Under the pieces are notes generated by a model that saw only the letters and a program-made list of their open reading frames with translations, was not told where the DNA came from and ran no database searches. Positions 26,222-35,784 of a stretch of DNA of 64,000 nucleotides are shown piece after piece; position 1 is the stretch's first letter; every line of letters starts with the position of its first letter. The stretch is from positions 1-64,000 of the forward strand of contig CANPXP010000003.1 in NCBI GenBank assembly GCA_947586255.1. Reading direction: 5' to 3'. The stretch is from an uncultured Lachnospiraceae bacterium (GTDB lineage Bacteria > Bacillota > Clostridia > Lachnospirales > Lachnospiraceae). The position numbers and the translations under genes were made by a program.

Positions 26222-27325
26222 TTACAAGTTAATAAATGCCGGCAAATCAGCATCTGTTTCTTCCATTAATGTATTCGCCTTTTCCAGTTTGGGCTTTAAA
26301 ATCTTAGTATAACTGTCAAGAGAAAACTGCATTGCTTTTTCCTTAATTGTAAAATCAAAAGTATCTATTTCTGAAATAAAGACATTGCGTGAATAATATA
26401 TTCCTATGTATCTGCCATCTATAACGTATTCAAAAGTGTAATCCCCCCTCCCATCATCTTCTTCAGCATAGAGCTTAACAGCTTTCATTTCATGACTCTC
26501 TCTATTTACAAATAAAACACTATTACATATGGTTTCCGGGAAATTCCACGGTATAAAACAAAGATATTCGTTTAGACATATACTAGTTTTAAAAAGCATT
26601 TTTTGGTATAAGCCTGTTGCAGAATGATCTTTGATAACTTCAAATTCAGATGGAAAACTATTATAATAATGAACACTTGTTCCATCCCATGCATATATAC
26701 ACTTTTGAGTACCAGATAACCATAAATTACTACTATCAAAAACTATTGTATTTATCCTATCATCGATATGTGGAAGTTCATATTTTTTCATTTGCTTACA
26801 TGTAGTATTAAATTCATAAAGTTTTGAATTTTCTACTGACATGATGTAAATATTATTTTGATAAGCAGCAGCCTGATACGCATAATCTTCCTCTGCATTA
26901 TTTGATATTTTATAATAATTTTTTATTGTATCATTATCCAAATCCAACTCCATTAGTTGTTTGAGTCTATATGACCATATCCACAATATACGGTTAATGA
27001 TCCAGCAATATTCAATATCTATTCTGACAGCATTCGGATTCAATATTGACAATTGTTTAAATTTTTTCTCCTCTAGGTCATATATCCATATGTATTCTCC
27101 TGTATCAGGCAAACATATTATACGGTTATCGAATTTAATGCACAGCGGATTAATTCTAAATCCCAACTTACCGCTTAATGGGATTTGTGTCACCAACTCG
27201 CAGAATTCGGTTGCAATATTTCCTTTATACAATTCATTATTTACCCGGCCTACGAACCACATGTTTCCGTCTTCCACGTAAACATGATCATTAGGAACCA
27301 TCAGATTAAATACTTTTACTGCCAT
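26222..27325 (-). CDS. Hypothetical protein, probable beta-propeller
   Basis: The 367-residue protein matches no enzyme that can be recognised. It consists of repeating units of about 45-50 residues with a hydrophobic strand, an aromatic turn and a polar loop (for example MWFVGRVNNELYKGN, RIICLPDTGEYIWIYDLEEKKF, ILWIWSYRLKQLMELDL, LWLSGTQKCIYAWDG). This pattern suits a kelch- or WD-like propeller. No signal peptide or membrane segment is seen, so it is probably cytoplasmic. It sits between two methyltransferase genes, with two bases to the upstream one. It may be a scaffold or sensor. Confidence 0.6.
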   Translation of the reverse strand: MAVKVFNLMVPNDHVYVEDGNMWFVGRVNNELYKGNIATEFCELVTQIPLSGKLGFRINPLCIKFDNRIICLPDTGEYIWIYDLEEKKFKQLSILNPNAVRIDIEYCWIINRILWIWSYRLKQLMELDLDNDTIKNYYKISNNAEEDYAYQAAAYQNNIYIMSVENSKLYEFNTTCKQMKKYELPHIDDRINTIVFDSSNLWLSGTQKCIYAWDGTSVHYYNSFPSEFEVIKDHSATGLYQKMLFKTSICLNEYLCFIPWNFPETICNSVLFVNRESHEMKAVKLYAEEDDGRGDYTFEYVIDGRYIGIYYSRNVFISEIDTFDFTIKEKAMQFSLDSYTKILKPKLEKANTLMEETDADLPAFINL

Positions 27326-27326
27326 A

Positions 27327-28430
27327 TTATATTATCTTTACTCCTTCAGCTTTCAAATAAGCAATTCTTTCCCTGATAATGTCTATGACATCTTGTTTTT
27401 CACTCCCACAAACTATATACTTTACTCCATCATCATGAACTTTTTTAATGTCTAGTACTTGCATACTAATCATGTCAAACTGAACAAAAGAGCCACTTTG
27501 AATGTTTCTATCATATATACCTACAATATTCTTTTCATATCCTGATAAATCATGTAACATTTTACTTACAGTTTTACCACTTCCATATATTGCAATTTTA
27601 TCATTTGATTTTCCTGCACAGATCTCTTTTACTCTATTAATTCTATATTGATAAGAATATCTTTCATAATTTCGAGGAATACTCTCAAATAAACACTTAT
27701 ATGAGTACTGTGTGAATCTATTGTCATATTTCTCTACATTAGCTACTTTTGTAGCATCGCAAATCAGTAAAACATTCATACCTTCAGCATAAGTTCTAAC
27801 CCACTCATCTGCATCATTATATCTAACATCTGGCGAAACAACATTGATAACTTTCAAATTTTTATAATCATATCCAACCATATAAATATCGTTGATAAAA
27901 AATCCATTATTAGTATAATAGTCAATTAAAAATGTGGGCGAAAATGAATAAAATCCATGGTCAACCCATCCTGCCACTGGTATATCGTGTATAACTCTTC
28001 CTCCAATTTTTAGCATTTGGGATATATTAATTATAGCTTGTGGCGCATTAAAAATATGTTCCAGCACTCCGCCATCATATATAAAATCAAAACGATTTCT
28101 ATATTTGTCCTCTATACTTTCAATTGCCAAGTCCATAATAATATCCGCGCCTTCGTATTCTGAAATATCCAAGGCATGCACTTCTTCAAAACCTAGTATT
28201 TTAAACAAATCATAACTATCAATTTTCTTATTGCTATTATCAATATCATCAATATCCACTATATTTTTTCTATATTGAAAGCCCCTTCGCGATAAAACTT
28301 CTTTTAATTTTCCACATCGAAAATTAACATCCTGCTTTCCAAGCATTAGTATATTTTTTTGCTTAAACTCCCCCCCCCTTCCCGCATATTTAAGTATCTG
28401 TGTAAAGCCCATATTCAAATTAATTCCCAT
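27327..28430 (-). CDS. SAM-dependent methyltransferase with C-terminal Rossmann-like module, G9 tract near the start
   Basis: The protein has 367 residues from the ATG at 28430, which follows GAGGGAGTG. The N-terminal domain is a class I methyltransferase (FDFIYDGGVLEHIFNAPQAI, MLKIGGRVIHDIPV). Residues about 275-367 are the recurrent module (KIAIYGSGKTVSKMLHDL, GIYDRN, VKYIVCGSEKQDVI). Nine G at 28370-28378 encode RGGE at codons 18-21. This early position means that a slip would abolish almost the whole protein. Confidence 0.82.
   Translation of the reverse strand: MGINLNMGFTQILKYAGRGGEFKQKNILMLGKQDVNFRCGKLKEVLSRRGFQYRKNIVDIDDIDNSNKKIDSYDLFKILGFEEVHALDISEYEGADIIMDLAIESIEDKYRNRFDFIYDGGVLEHIFNAPQAIINISQMLKIGGRVIHDIPVAGWVDHGFYSFSPTFLIDYYTNNGFFINDIYMVGYDYKNLKVINVVSPDVRYNDADEWVRTYAEGMNVLLICDATKVANVEKYDNRFTQYSYKCLFESIPRNYERYSYQYRINRVKEICAGKSNDKIAIYGSGKTVSKMLHDLSGYEKNIVGIYDRNIQSGSFVQFDMISMQVLDIKKVHDDGVKYIVCGSEKQDVIDIIRERIAYLKAEGVKII
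28370..28378 (-). repeat. Poly-G tract (9 G) near the start of a methyltransferase gene
   Basis: Codons AGG GGG GGG GAG, about 50 bases after the start codon, in frame at nine G. Position and length fit an on/off translational switch. Confidence 0.9.
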
Positions 28431-28435
28431 TATAT

Positions 28436-29365
28436 TCACTCCCTCGATAATTGTTTTCCACATTCAATTTTTACTTCGTTATTATAGGTACAATAATCAC
28501 ATATGTCCGAATTAATGTTAACATATGATTCCCATAACGTTTCCACTCCAAAATCGCTACTGTGTATATCTAAAAAGTCCTGCAGAATTTTATGGTGATC
28601 TACCAAAAAAACTCCTCTCGCACAAGACAATAATTTCCCTTTATATACAACGCGGCACAAAGCTGGCTGATAACAACGATTATAAAATTCATCATTTATT
28701 TTTTTTTCTCTTTGGTTATAATTCGGAGAGCCAAAATCCCACCAATGCTCTTGCTCAAGCACACGAAAATTTATATGATGCGCTCTAAATATCTCCGACA
28801 ACGTTTCAACATGTTTCCCATTGACATCTCCATAATCACTTATAAACACCGTGACTTTGGGATTCTCCAATACTTTTATTATTTCATCCGGTAAAGCTAC
28901 TGTCGCATTTGTTGTCAGTTCAATCGATTTTACTTTCACAGACTCAACTGCGACGCATAATATCTCTTTAATATTTCTATGTAAAAATGGTTCTCCTCCA
29001 ACTATATTTAAACAGCAAATAGCTTTTATGTCACTATTCAGCAATGCCTTCATATCGCTAAGCACACATGCTAAATCTACATCTCTACATTCCTGAAAAT
29101 ATGGTATTAGAGCCGCACAGCCATCACATCTTAATGTACATCGGGTCGTAATAAAAAAGGAAAGCCTCGGTATTATAAAAGCTTTTTTACATAACTCTCC
29201 AACGATTACATCCTTTGTCTCTCCCCCCCCCTTCCAATATCTGAATAATGGCATATAATACTTATCTAATTTTATTTTCCATGCATCCAAATTATTTAAA
29301 TTTCGTGCATAATATATTAGCCTGCATATAAGAAGAATCATTTGGTTTTTGAATGAAAATCTCAT
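28436..29365 (-). CDS. Radical SAM protein, G9 tract
   Basis: The 309-residue protein has the radical SAM cluster motif CTLRCDGC (CxxxCxxC) after FFITTR, then INIVGGEPFLHRNI (the GGEP motif). C-terminal cysteines (CYQPALCR, LLSCARG, CDYCTYN) resemble a short SPASM-type region for an extra iron-sulfur cluster. Family members of this kind modify peptides or sugars by radical chemistry. Nine G at 29223-29231 encode KGGGE at codons 45-49, upstream of the cluster motif, so slippage would remove all activity. The stop lies five bases before the next start. Confidence 0.83.
   Translation of the reverse strand: MRFSFKNQMILLICRLIYYARNLNNLDAWKIKLDKYYMPLFRYWKGGGETKDVIVGELCKKAFIIPRLSFFITTRCTLRCDGCAALIPYFQECRDVDLACVLSDMKALLNSDIKAICCLNIVGGEPFLHRNIKEILCVAVESVKVKSIELTTNATVALPDEIIKVLENPKVTVFISDYGDVNGKHVETLSEIFRAHHINFRVLEQEHWWDFGSPNYNQREKKINDEFYNRCYQPALCRVVYKGKLLSCARGVFLVDHHKILQDFLDIHSSDFGVETLWESYVNINSDICDYCTYNNEVKIECGKQLSRE
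29223..29231 (-). repeat. Poly-G tract (9 G) in a radical SAM gene
   Basis: Codons AAG GGG GGG GGA GAG, in frame at nine G, ahead of the CxxxCxxC motif. Confidence 0.9.
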
Positions 29366-29382
29366 ATTTTATCCTCTCTCCA

Positions 29383-30279
29383 CTAATCAATAGGTTTAAC
29401 GATGGCAACACTACACCTGTCGCACAATCCTATATAACCCAATTTCTTTTCTTTGCAAAATTGAACAACTGCCTTCTCTGCACCAGCATATACATAAAAG
29501 TCATGTATAAAAATATAACCGCCAGAACTTAATTTTTCCCAAAAAAAGTTCAATCCTTCATAAATGGGCAAATATAAATCCATATCTAAATTAACAAAAG
29601 CAAATGTTTCATTTACATCTTTCAAAGTTTCAGGTATATATCCTTTTTTGACAATGACTTGATTCGGAAAAGTCATTTTCTTCATAACTTCTTCAACAGA
29701 TGTATCCTTTAATCGATTTATAAAGCCCGCTGTTTCATCTTTATTATCAAATTTTTCCACCACACTTTCTTTTCGAAAACCCTCAAATGAATCAAATAAA
29801 TATAGCCTTCGGTCCGGAAATATCATATTAATATGTTGCGCAAAATCGCCTTTATAAACCCCTGCTTCTGCAACTGCTCCTGAAATATTTTTCTTATATA
29901 TTTCATCTGCCACCATAGCCAAAGAAACTATTCTCAAATCACTAGCAAACAACTTTGGATTATCCGAAAGCATGTCATATATATTTTCTTCAGGAACATA
30001 CTTTCTAGCTGTCAACCGAATATCACGAAAATACTTTTCATTATTCGATGCAATCAATACCACATCTTTTTCGTTCCATATAAGCCCACTTAATTCATGG
30101 ATCGGAATAATTTCCTTATTATATTTGCATAAGTCATTATCAATCCGGATAATATTCGTGATCCCATATCTTCTTGTCAATATTTCTTCAATTTGCATTG
30201 CTATTGTTCCATAAGGATATAGGTATATTCTCCCCCCCCCTTGCGCTTTCATTATAATTTGATCCATTTGAAATACCAT
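29383..30279 (-). CDS. TylF/MycF-like O-methyltransferase with N-terminal Rossmann-like module, G9 tract near the start
   Basis: The 298-residue protein begins with the recurrent module (RIYLYPYGTIAMQIEEIL, IRIDNDL, DVVLIASNNEKYF). The C-terminal half matches the TylF/MycF macrocin O-methyltransferase family: AEAGVYKGDFAQHI, RLYLFDSFEGF, FAFVNLDMDLY and GGYIFIHDFY. MycF-type enzymes methylate sugar hydroxyls and need a metal. The start ATG follows GAGGAGG. Nine G at 30232-30240 encode Gly14-Gly16, in frame, so a slip would cut the protein almost at its start. Confidence 0.87.
   Translation of the reverse strand: MVFQMDQIIMKAQGGGRIYLYPYGTIAMQIEEILTRRYGITNIIRIDNDLCKYNKEIIPIHELSGLIWNEKDVVLIASNNEKYFRDIRLTARKYVPEENIYDMLSDNPKLFASDLRIVSLAMVADEIYKKNISGAVAEAGVYKGDFAQHINMIFPDRRLYLFDSFEGFRKESVVEKFDNKDETAGFINRLKDTSVEEVMKKMTFPNQVIVKKGYIPETLKDVNETFAFVNLDMDLYLPIYEGLNFFWEKLSSGGYIFIHDFYVYAGAEKAVVQFCKEKKLGYIGLCDRCSVAIVKPID
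30232..30240 (-). repeat. Poly-G tract (9 G) near the start of the TylF-like gene
   Basis: Three GGG codons, 14 to 16, only 39 bases after the start codon. In frame at nine G. Confidence 0.92.
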
Positions 30280-30295
30280 TTTTACATCCTCCTCT

Positions 30296-31819
30296 TCAAA
30301 TATTCAACAATGTACACATATATTTTAATATATCTTCTTTTTTAACCGGTTCCTTATTTCCAGTTATATTGGATGCTAATGCCCCACCTATATTTCCCAT
30401 AAACGCGGCCACGTCAATTGGCGCTTCCACAATACACATCATTCCAAACAAAGAATAAAAGGCATCTCCTGCCCCTATGGTGTCAGACACTTCTAATACA
30501 AATGCAGGGCATTCTTTTATAATGTTGTTCTCAATATAAAGGCATCCTCTTGATCCTCGTGTCAAACACCCACTGCCATGTAATCTATTCGAAAGTTTTT
30601 TTAAACTTTCTTCTTGATTTTGAGAATAGTCGGAATAAGCTAAATGCAGTTCTTTTTCATCAAGTGTGAAGAAGTCTGCTTTATCATATTTTGTTATCAA
30701 ATTCAATCCATAATTAGATGAATTTGTTTGACAATTTAATACTATTTTTTTTGCACGCAATTCTACAGTACTTTTCACTTCCTTATCAATTAATCCATGC
30801 CCAAAATCGCATAAGAATACTGCATCATAATCGTCAATAATATTCACTAATTCCTGTATAAATTTTCTCTTTTCTTCTTTATCTATCGCCATACTGTCAG
30901 ACAAGTTGTTAATAGCAAAAATTTTATCCAGCAGTTTTCTCTTTTCATCAGCTTCTACATAACGTGTTTTTATGATTGTTTGATATTTGTCTGTACTTAT
31001 TATATCTAGGTTAAATTCGCACTTATCCTCCATTATCTTGTGTATTTCTGGTTCATTTCCCATAATAGATAAGAGCGTTACATTGTCAGAAAATTCTGCC
31101 ACTTCTCGCGCTATTGCCACGCTGCCGCCTAAATATTTTTCATTGCTCACAAATCTAGCCGAATAACCAATGTTTTTTGACATTAACCCTTGCAATTTAC
31201 AAAATATGTAGTCATCAATAATAACATCTCCAACTATAAGTATTTTCTTATCCCTAAATTTTTCTATGTATTCCAACATTTCATTACGCCCATGTTGCCT
31301 GCTAAACTTGATTAAGAAATTTTTCATCTCGTCAGAGAAAACTGGCATAACATTATTTATTAACTTAGTAGAGCTAAAAACTTCGCCTCCTGTATAACGC
31401 ACCTCTCCACCGTATTTTTTTACCAATGCAACTTCACTATTGATCATTCCAGTAAGATCATTTGTCTCGTCTTTATACTCTTCTCCTTTTACATATATAT
31501 CTGGTTGAACTATAGGTACAATATCGTCTACTGTATAAGATTCTGATAAAAGCACATAATCTATTACTTTCAATGATTCCAAAAATTTTATTCTTTGCAT
31601 ATTGTCAAAATAGGGACGTCCTGGTCCTTTTCGCACATATTGCGCCGCTGTTATGGACACTACCAGTACATCACCATAACTTTTAGCCTTCTCAAAATGC
31701 TCTACATGCCCTACATGCACTAGGTCAAATACGCCATGGCATAAAACCACTTTCTTACCACATTCTCTTATATTTTGACGTATTTCTTTAAAATCTTCTT
31801 TTTTTACAAATTCTCCCAT
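30296..31819 (-). CDS. Bifunctional nucleotidyltransferase-sugar kinase (HldE-like, domains in reverse order)
   Basis: The protein has 507 residues. Residues about 20-155 are a cytidylyltransferase-type domain: CHGVFDLVHVGHVEHFEKAK has the HxGH site, and GGEVFSSTKLINN the SSTxxI site. Residues about 185-500 are a PfkB/ribokinase-type kinase with DTIGAGDAFYSLFG as the anion-hole motif. E. coli HldE has these two activities (heptose-7-phosphate kinase, heptose-1-phosphate adenylyltransferase) in the opposite order. GmhA and GmhB genes at 40-41 kb would complete the pathway to an activated heptose. Substrate is inferred from these neighbours; a related sugar is possible. Confidence 0.82.
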   Translation of the reverse strand: MGEFVKKEDFKEIRQNIRECGKKVVLCHGVFDLVHVGHVEHFEKAKSYGDVLVVSITAAQYVRKGPGRPYFDNMQRIKFLESLKVIDYVLLSESYTVDDIVPIVQPDIYVKGEEYKDETNDLTGMINSEVALVKKYGGEVRYTGGEVFSSTKLINNVMPVFSDEMKNFLIKFSRQHGRNEMLEYIEKFRDKKILIVGDVIIDDYIFCKLQGLMSKNIGYSARFVSNEKYLGGSVAIAREVAEFSDNVTLLSIMGNEPEIHKIMEDKCEFNLDIISTDKYQTIIKTRYVEADEKRKLLDKIFAINNLSDSMAIDKEEKRKFIQELVNIIDDYDAVFLCDFGHGLIDKEVKSTVELRAKKIVLNCQTNSSNYGLNLITKYDKADFFTLDEKELHLAYSDYSQNQEESLKKLSNRLHGSGCLTRGSRGCLYIENNIIKECPAFVLEVSDTIGAGDAFYSLFGMMCIVEAPIDVAAFMGNIGGALASNITGNKEPVKKEDILKYMCTLLNI

Positions 31820-31830
31820 GTTTTAATGCC

Positions 31831-32847
31831 TTAAATAGCCTTTCGTTTTTCATAGTATTCCGGGATTGTAGCATCAATATAATTATCCCTTTTTATCCAT
31901 TGACGCACTTTATTATTTAGCCCAAATTGTAAAGTGAGATATAACATTCCTTTATTTATATAAAAATTTTTTATATCATTAATATTTTGTCTTTCCAATT
32001 TATATCTACTTTTAAGACAATTCAATGCTACATTTTTTAATACTTTTATATATTCTTCTTTACTTTCTATGCTTCTCATTTTCTCATATCCATAACTGAT
32101 GCCCGATCTATAAGATACCTTCTTGACATAGTTAAACGTTAACCTTTCTTTAGTAACTACATGTTTTACAGATGCCGCCGGATAAAACATTGCTTTCCAT
32201 CTTTTTTTCTTAATATAAGTCGTAACATAACTCTCTCCATCGCCTCTATATCTTAATAAATTATCAGGCATTCCATCAGGATGAAAACCTCTGATCTCAC
32301 ATAATACTCTTTTTCTAATTGCAAAATTGCATCCAAATATAGCACCTGCATCAATACGCCTAACTTTATCGCCAATTATTATGGCGCTATATATCCCTAA
32401 CCTTTTCAATTTTTCCTTTCTATCATATATCCATAAATCTTTAACCCACTTAGGTGGCCTTACCTCAAACCATGGATAATTATTTCCGCCAATTAAAACA
32501 GTCTCTTCATCTTCAAATCCCAAACAAATTGCCTCCAACCATGTTGGTAAAGCAATAATGTCGTCATCTGCATACACTAAAATATCAGCTTTGCTCTCTA
32601 AATAACCTCGATTACGACCTATATGTAATCCTGGTCTGTCATCGTATATATATATAAGATTATTGTGCTTGCGCTGATACATCATGCATACATTCTTTGT
32701 ATGGTCCGACGAACCATTGTCGATAACTATTATCTCAAACAATTCTTCACTTAATGTCTGACGAGCGATTGATTCCAATGTTTGCTTCAATAATTCTGCT
32801 CTATTTAATGTGGGTATAATGACCGAAATTTTTGTATCAGTTCCCAT
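31831..32847 (-). CDS. GT2 family glycosyltransferase
   Basis: The 338-residue GT-A enzyme has SVIIPTLNRAELLKQTL, IIVIDNGSSDHTKNV and ILVYADDDIIALPTWLE with the metal-binding DDD. The C-terminal part is helical and basic, as in transferases that act on lipid-linked or membrane-near acceptors. GAGGAA stands before the ATG. The gene start overlaps the 3' end of the broken methyltransferase frame by 43 bases, so translation of the two is probably coupled when that gene is on. Confidence 0.87.
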   Translation of the reverse strand: MGTDTKISVIIPTLNRAELLKQTLESIARQTLSEELFEIIVIDNGSSDHTKNVCMMYQRKHNNLIYIYDDRPGLHIGRNRGYLESKADILVYADDDIIALPTWLEAICLGFEDEETVLIGGNNYPWFEVRPPKWVKDLWIYDRKEKLKRLGIYSAIIIGDKVRRIDAGAIFGCNFAIRKRVLCEIRGFHPDGMPDNLLRYRGDGESYVTTYIKKKRWKAMFYPAASVKHVVTKERLTFNYVKKVSYRSGISYGYEKMRSIESKEEYIKVLKNVALNCLKSRYKLERQNINDIKNFYINKGMLYLTLQFGLNNKVRQWIKRDNYIDATIPEYYEKRKAI

Positions 32848-33592
32848 ATTTTTTCCTCTAACAGTTTTTTAATAGTTCTGTTATTTTTTAATTCTGCTAT
32901 TTGATTCTCATATATACGTATCTTCTTTTCATACATATCAGGGTTCACTATATCGCCTATATATTTATTGTTTAATAATTTATCCACTCCACTTCCCGCT
33001 TTAACAAACAACACTATATTATTTCTGTACCACACCGGAATCTTTCGGTCATTCCATATATCCGCCCTAATTGCATCTTTAATAACAAAATCACTCTTTT
33101 TAAAATGTGATATCCAGTACGATAATCTTTGCTCATTTACATGACCATTCCCGCCCTGTTCTGGTACTGCTGCCGAAAACAAAACTAAATCACCTAAATT
33201 ACATAGTTTATGTACAAAATCACTGGCGTACTTTTTATTGATATGTTCGGCCACCTCCAAACATATTACTAAATCGAATTTTTTATCATCATTAGCTTTT
33301 ATAAGTTTTAAAATATCAAATGTCTCCAAATTATCCGCCCAAAAATCTCTTGATGATATCATCAAATATTTTTGAGGAACATATTCACCATCCACACCAA
33401 TAGTCCTTATGCCCCCCCCTTATATTTTTGAGCCTCATTAAGCCATGTCCCAACACCACAACCTATATCAACTATACTGTCTGGGGAAATACCAGTTTCA
33501 TCAAATACTATCTTTAAAATAGTTCTGGCCGCATATTCAGAATTTCTATTTCTGTTTTTGTAAAAATTATCATCATAGAACTTATTATCCAT
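32805..33592 (-). pseudogene. Class I methyltransferase split by an 8-G tract (probably phase-off rather than dead)
   Basis: Two frames hold one protein. The first, from 33592, reads MDNKFYDDNFYKNRNRN and reaches the SAM loop SIVDIGCGVGTWLNEAQKYK, then stops at the G tract. The second, ending at 32805, continues with GVDGEYVPQKYLMI, FDLVICLEVAEHINKKYA and LVLFSAAVPEQGGNGHVNE. Adding one G to the eight G at 33412-33419 joins them as KGGGIRTIGVDGEY, a natural methyltransferase of about 262 residues. All seven other tracts in the window have nine G. A sequencing error at the homopolymer is the main alternative. Confidence 0.82.
33412..33419 (-). repeat. Poly-G tract (8 G), out-of-frame state
   Basis: The minus strand reads AAG GGG GGG GCA TAA, a stop straight after the tract. 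Nine G would give AAG GGG GGG GGC ATA AGG and open the frame to the end of the methyltransferase. Confidence 0.88.
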
Positions 33593-33618
33593 ATTAATCA
33601 CTTTTACCTTGTTTTTTA

Positions 33619-34692
33619 CTATATACAACTTTCTTGCAACAATTTTATTACTTCTTGTATATTTTCATTTGGCTGATCCGGTCCACCTGGCATATAGAGC
33701 AAATGCTTTTCAAAATAATTTGCATTATTATAAGTTGTCCTCTTTTCAAAATAATCTGCATTGTGCAAACAAGCTCCAGCAGGTCTAACCTGTATCTCTT
33801 TATCTTCAAGAAATTTACGTAGCCCAACTGAATCACTACATAAAATATCTGGTGTATATACCACCTCATTTTCTTTAGTTGGGATCATACTAATATTTTT
33901 TAATCCTGCCAAAGACGTTTTATACATCTGATAGTGTTCTTTGCTCTTTTTTACTTTTTCATCTATTTTACTGAACTGCACTAGACCTATAGATGCCAGT
34001 ATATCGGTATATTTCAAGTTAAATCCCGCAAGCTGATACAGATTACTTTCAAAAATGTTATCCATACCCTGCATTTTTAATTTCTTCATGCGGTTATACA
34101 ATTCGTCATCATCCGTTGTTACAAATCCTCCCTGCGCAGTAGTCATAATTTTTGTCACTGCGAACGAATAGCATGCAATATCCGCATCACATCCGGCATA
34201 ATTACCTACCGTACCTGACGCAAACGCCTGACACGCATCATCTACTACATATATGCCGCTCCCCTTTAACAAATCTTTCAATTTTCTAGTATCCGCGTGC
34301 CTTCCGTTTAAGTGCACCGGAATGATTGCTTTTGTTCTAGATGTTATAAGATCCATAACTTTATCTACATTTATAACCGGGACTTCTTCGCATACATCTG
34401 CCAAAACAACGTCCGCCCCCAACAATTTAGGTGCATGTCCCGTAGCTATAAAAGTAAAGTCCGGAATAATAACCTCATCTCCTGGTTTAATCCCGATACC
34501 CATCATTGCCAATAGAACAGCAGAACTTCCATTTGGTACACAAACAGCATATTTTCTTCCAAGAAATTTTGCCAATTTCTCTTCGAGTTCCTTGACTTTT
34601 ACGCCTTCGCTAAGATTACGCTCCATAATACTATCATAAGCTGCTTGCGCTTCTTTTTCTCCTAATGATATATTCCATGTATTTATTCTCAT
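33619..34692 (-). CDS. DegT/DnrJ/EryC1/StrS family sugar aminotransferase
   Basis: The 357-residue PLP enzyme has EKLAKFLGRKYAVCVPNGSSAVLLAM, VDDACQAFAS for the cofactor-binding aspartate and CYSFAVTKIMTTAQGGF, where the lysine is the expected Schiff-base residue. Such enzymes convert keto-sugar nucleotides to amino-sugars. ATG 34692 is chosen because the family starts close to its first helix; an upstream frame to 34764 lacks support. It probably supplies an amino-sugar that could feed the GNAT or PIG-L enzymes; this is inference. Confidence 0.87.
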   Translation of the reverse strand: MRINTWNISLGEKEAQAAYDSIMERNLSEGVKVKELEEKLAKFLGRKYAVCVPNGSSAVLLAMMGIGIKPGDEVIIPDFTFIATGHAPKLLGADVVLADVCEEVPVINVDKVMDLITSRTKAIIPVHLNGRHADTRKLKDLLKGSGIYVVDDACQAFASGTVGNYAGCDADIACYSFAVTKIMTTAQGGFVTTDDDELYNRMKKLKMQGMDNIFESNLYQLAGFNLKYTDILASIGLVQFSKIDEKVKKSKEHYQMYKTSLAGLKNISMIPTKENEVVYTPDILCSDSVGLRKFLEDKEIQVRPAGACLHNADYFEKRTTYNNANYFEKHLLYMPGGPDQPNENIQEVIKLLQESCI

Positions 34693-34744
34693 CAAAATCA
34701 CTTGCCCTTTCTTTATTTCTCCAACGCAAATACAATTTTTTGCA

Positions 34745-35770
34745 TTATTTATTTTTTGATTCATATATGTATGAGTAATAGCTTACATCTGACATATCCG
34801 TCATGATTTTGTGTCTCAGTTCAAAAACCCCCGTTTCCATAATTAATCTGTGCCCTATTGGTTCAACATAAAAAATATAAACTTTTCTTGGACATGTTTT
34901 AATACTGCCACATATATGATCAAGAACCTTTTTCATAATTTCTAACGAAAATGGGTTAAAAAGAAAAAACCAATTATATTGATCTAATTCCTTCTCTAAT
35001 TGTGACGCATCCGTGCAATAACAGAGTACTTTGTTCATACTCGCCTTATTTGTTCCATCATTATCTACTTCTATAAAATTAATATCTAACAATTCCAAAT
35101 TTTTCTTCATCGTATTGAATATTTCTTTTGTATACTCCACTGCACCTATCTTTCTAAATCCCATATTATATAACGCAATTACGCCACTGCCTTTTCCGCA
35201 CCCAATATCCAACACAGCATCCTTTTGAACATCTAATTCATACTTTTGAAATCCTTCTAAAAATATTCTAAAATCTGTTGGAACATATCCATGAGCATGC
35301 TCTCCCTGTGTAAATGCTCTTTTAACTGTGGTTAATAAATCGATTTGATATGTATATTCTAGCCAATCATAATAAGTAATCTCATAATTTCCCGAACCTT
35401 TTCTTCTCGCCTCCCCACCTTCATATATCTGATTCCACAAGTCAACTATCTGTTTCTTTTCATACAGAAGATTCTGCCATTTTTCTCCAGTATCATCGAA
35501 TTCATCCACAATGTTGATTGCCGTGGTATTTATAATCACATCATCTTCATCATATATATAGTATAATGACCACAAGTGTGGAATTGTCACCATTGGCGAC
35601 AACTCCCATCTATCAATCACCGCTTTTACTTTTTTACTGTAATATCTTTGTAAAAACCATCTGACAAAATCCCCACCACGACTGCAACCATATATAATTA
35701 TTTTTTTATTAAGATATGGTTTCAATTTCTCCCCAAGTATTTCACAAAAAATCTCATATTGAGTATGCAT
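34745..35770 (-). CDS. Class I methyltransferase with N-terminal Rossmann-like module
   Basis: The protein has 341 residues from the ATG at 35770, preceded by GAGG; an ATG six codons upstream overlaps the previous gene. The N-terminal module is somewhat divergent (KKIIIYGCSRGGDFVRWFL, AVIDRWE, DDVIINTTAINIV). The C-terminal half is a class I methyltransferase with AVLDIGCGKGSGVIALYNMG and IGAVEYTKEIFNTMKKNL. It has no G tract. The substrate is unknown. Confidence 0.8.
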   Translation of the reverse strand: MHTQYEIFCEILGEKLKPYLNKKIIIYGCSRGGDFVRWFLQRYYSKKVKAVIDRWELSPMVTIPHLWSLYYIYDEDDVIINTTAINIVDEFDDTGEKWQNLLYEKKQIVDLWNQIYEGGEARRKGSGNYEITYYDWLEYTYQIDLLTTVKRAFTQGEHAHGYVPTDFRIFLEGFQKYELDVQKDAVLDIGCGKGSGVIALYNMGFRKIGAVEYTKEIFNTMKKNLELLDINFIEVDNDGTNKASMNKVLCYCTDASQLEKELDQYNWFFLFNPFSLEIMKKVLDHICGSIKTCPRKVYIFYVEPIGHRLIMETGVFELRHKIMTDMSDVSYYSYIYESKNK

Positions 35771-35784
35771 ATTTTCATCCTCAT

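Noticed and set aside
26443-26448. Six-C run in the beta-propeller gene as a further slippage tract
   Set aside because: Six bases is within chance range and shorter than all other tracts; the gene is intact.
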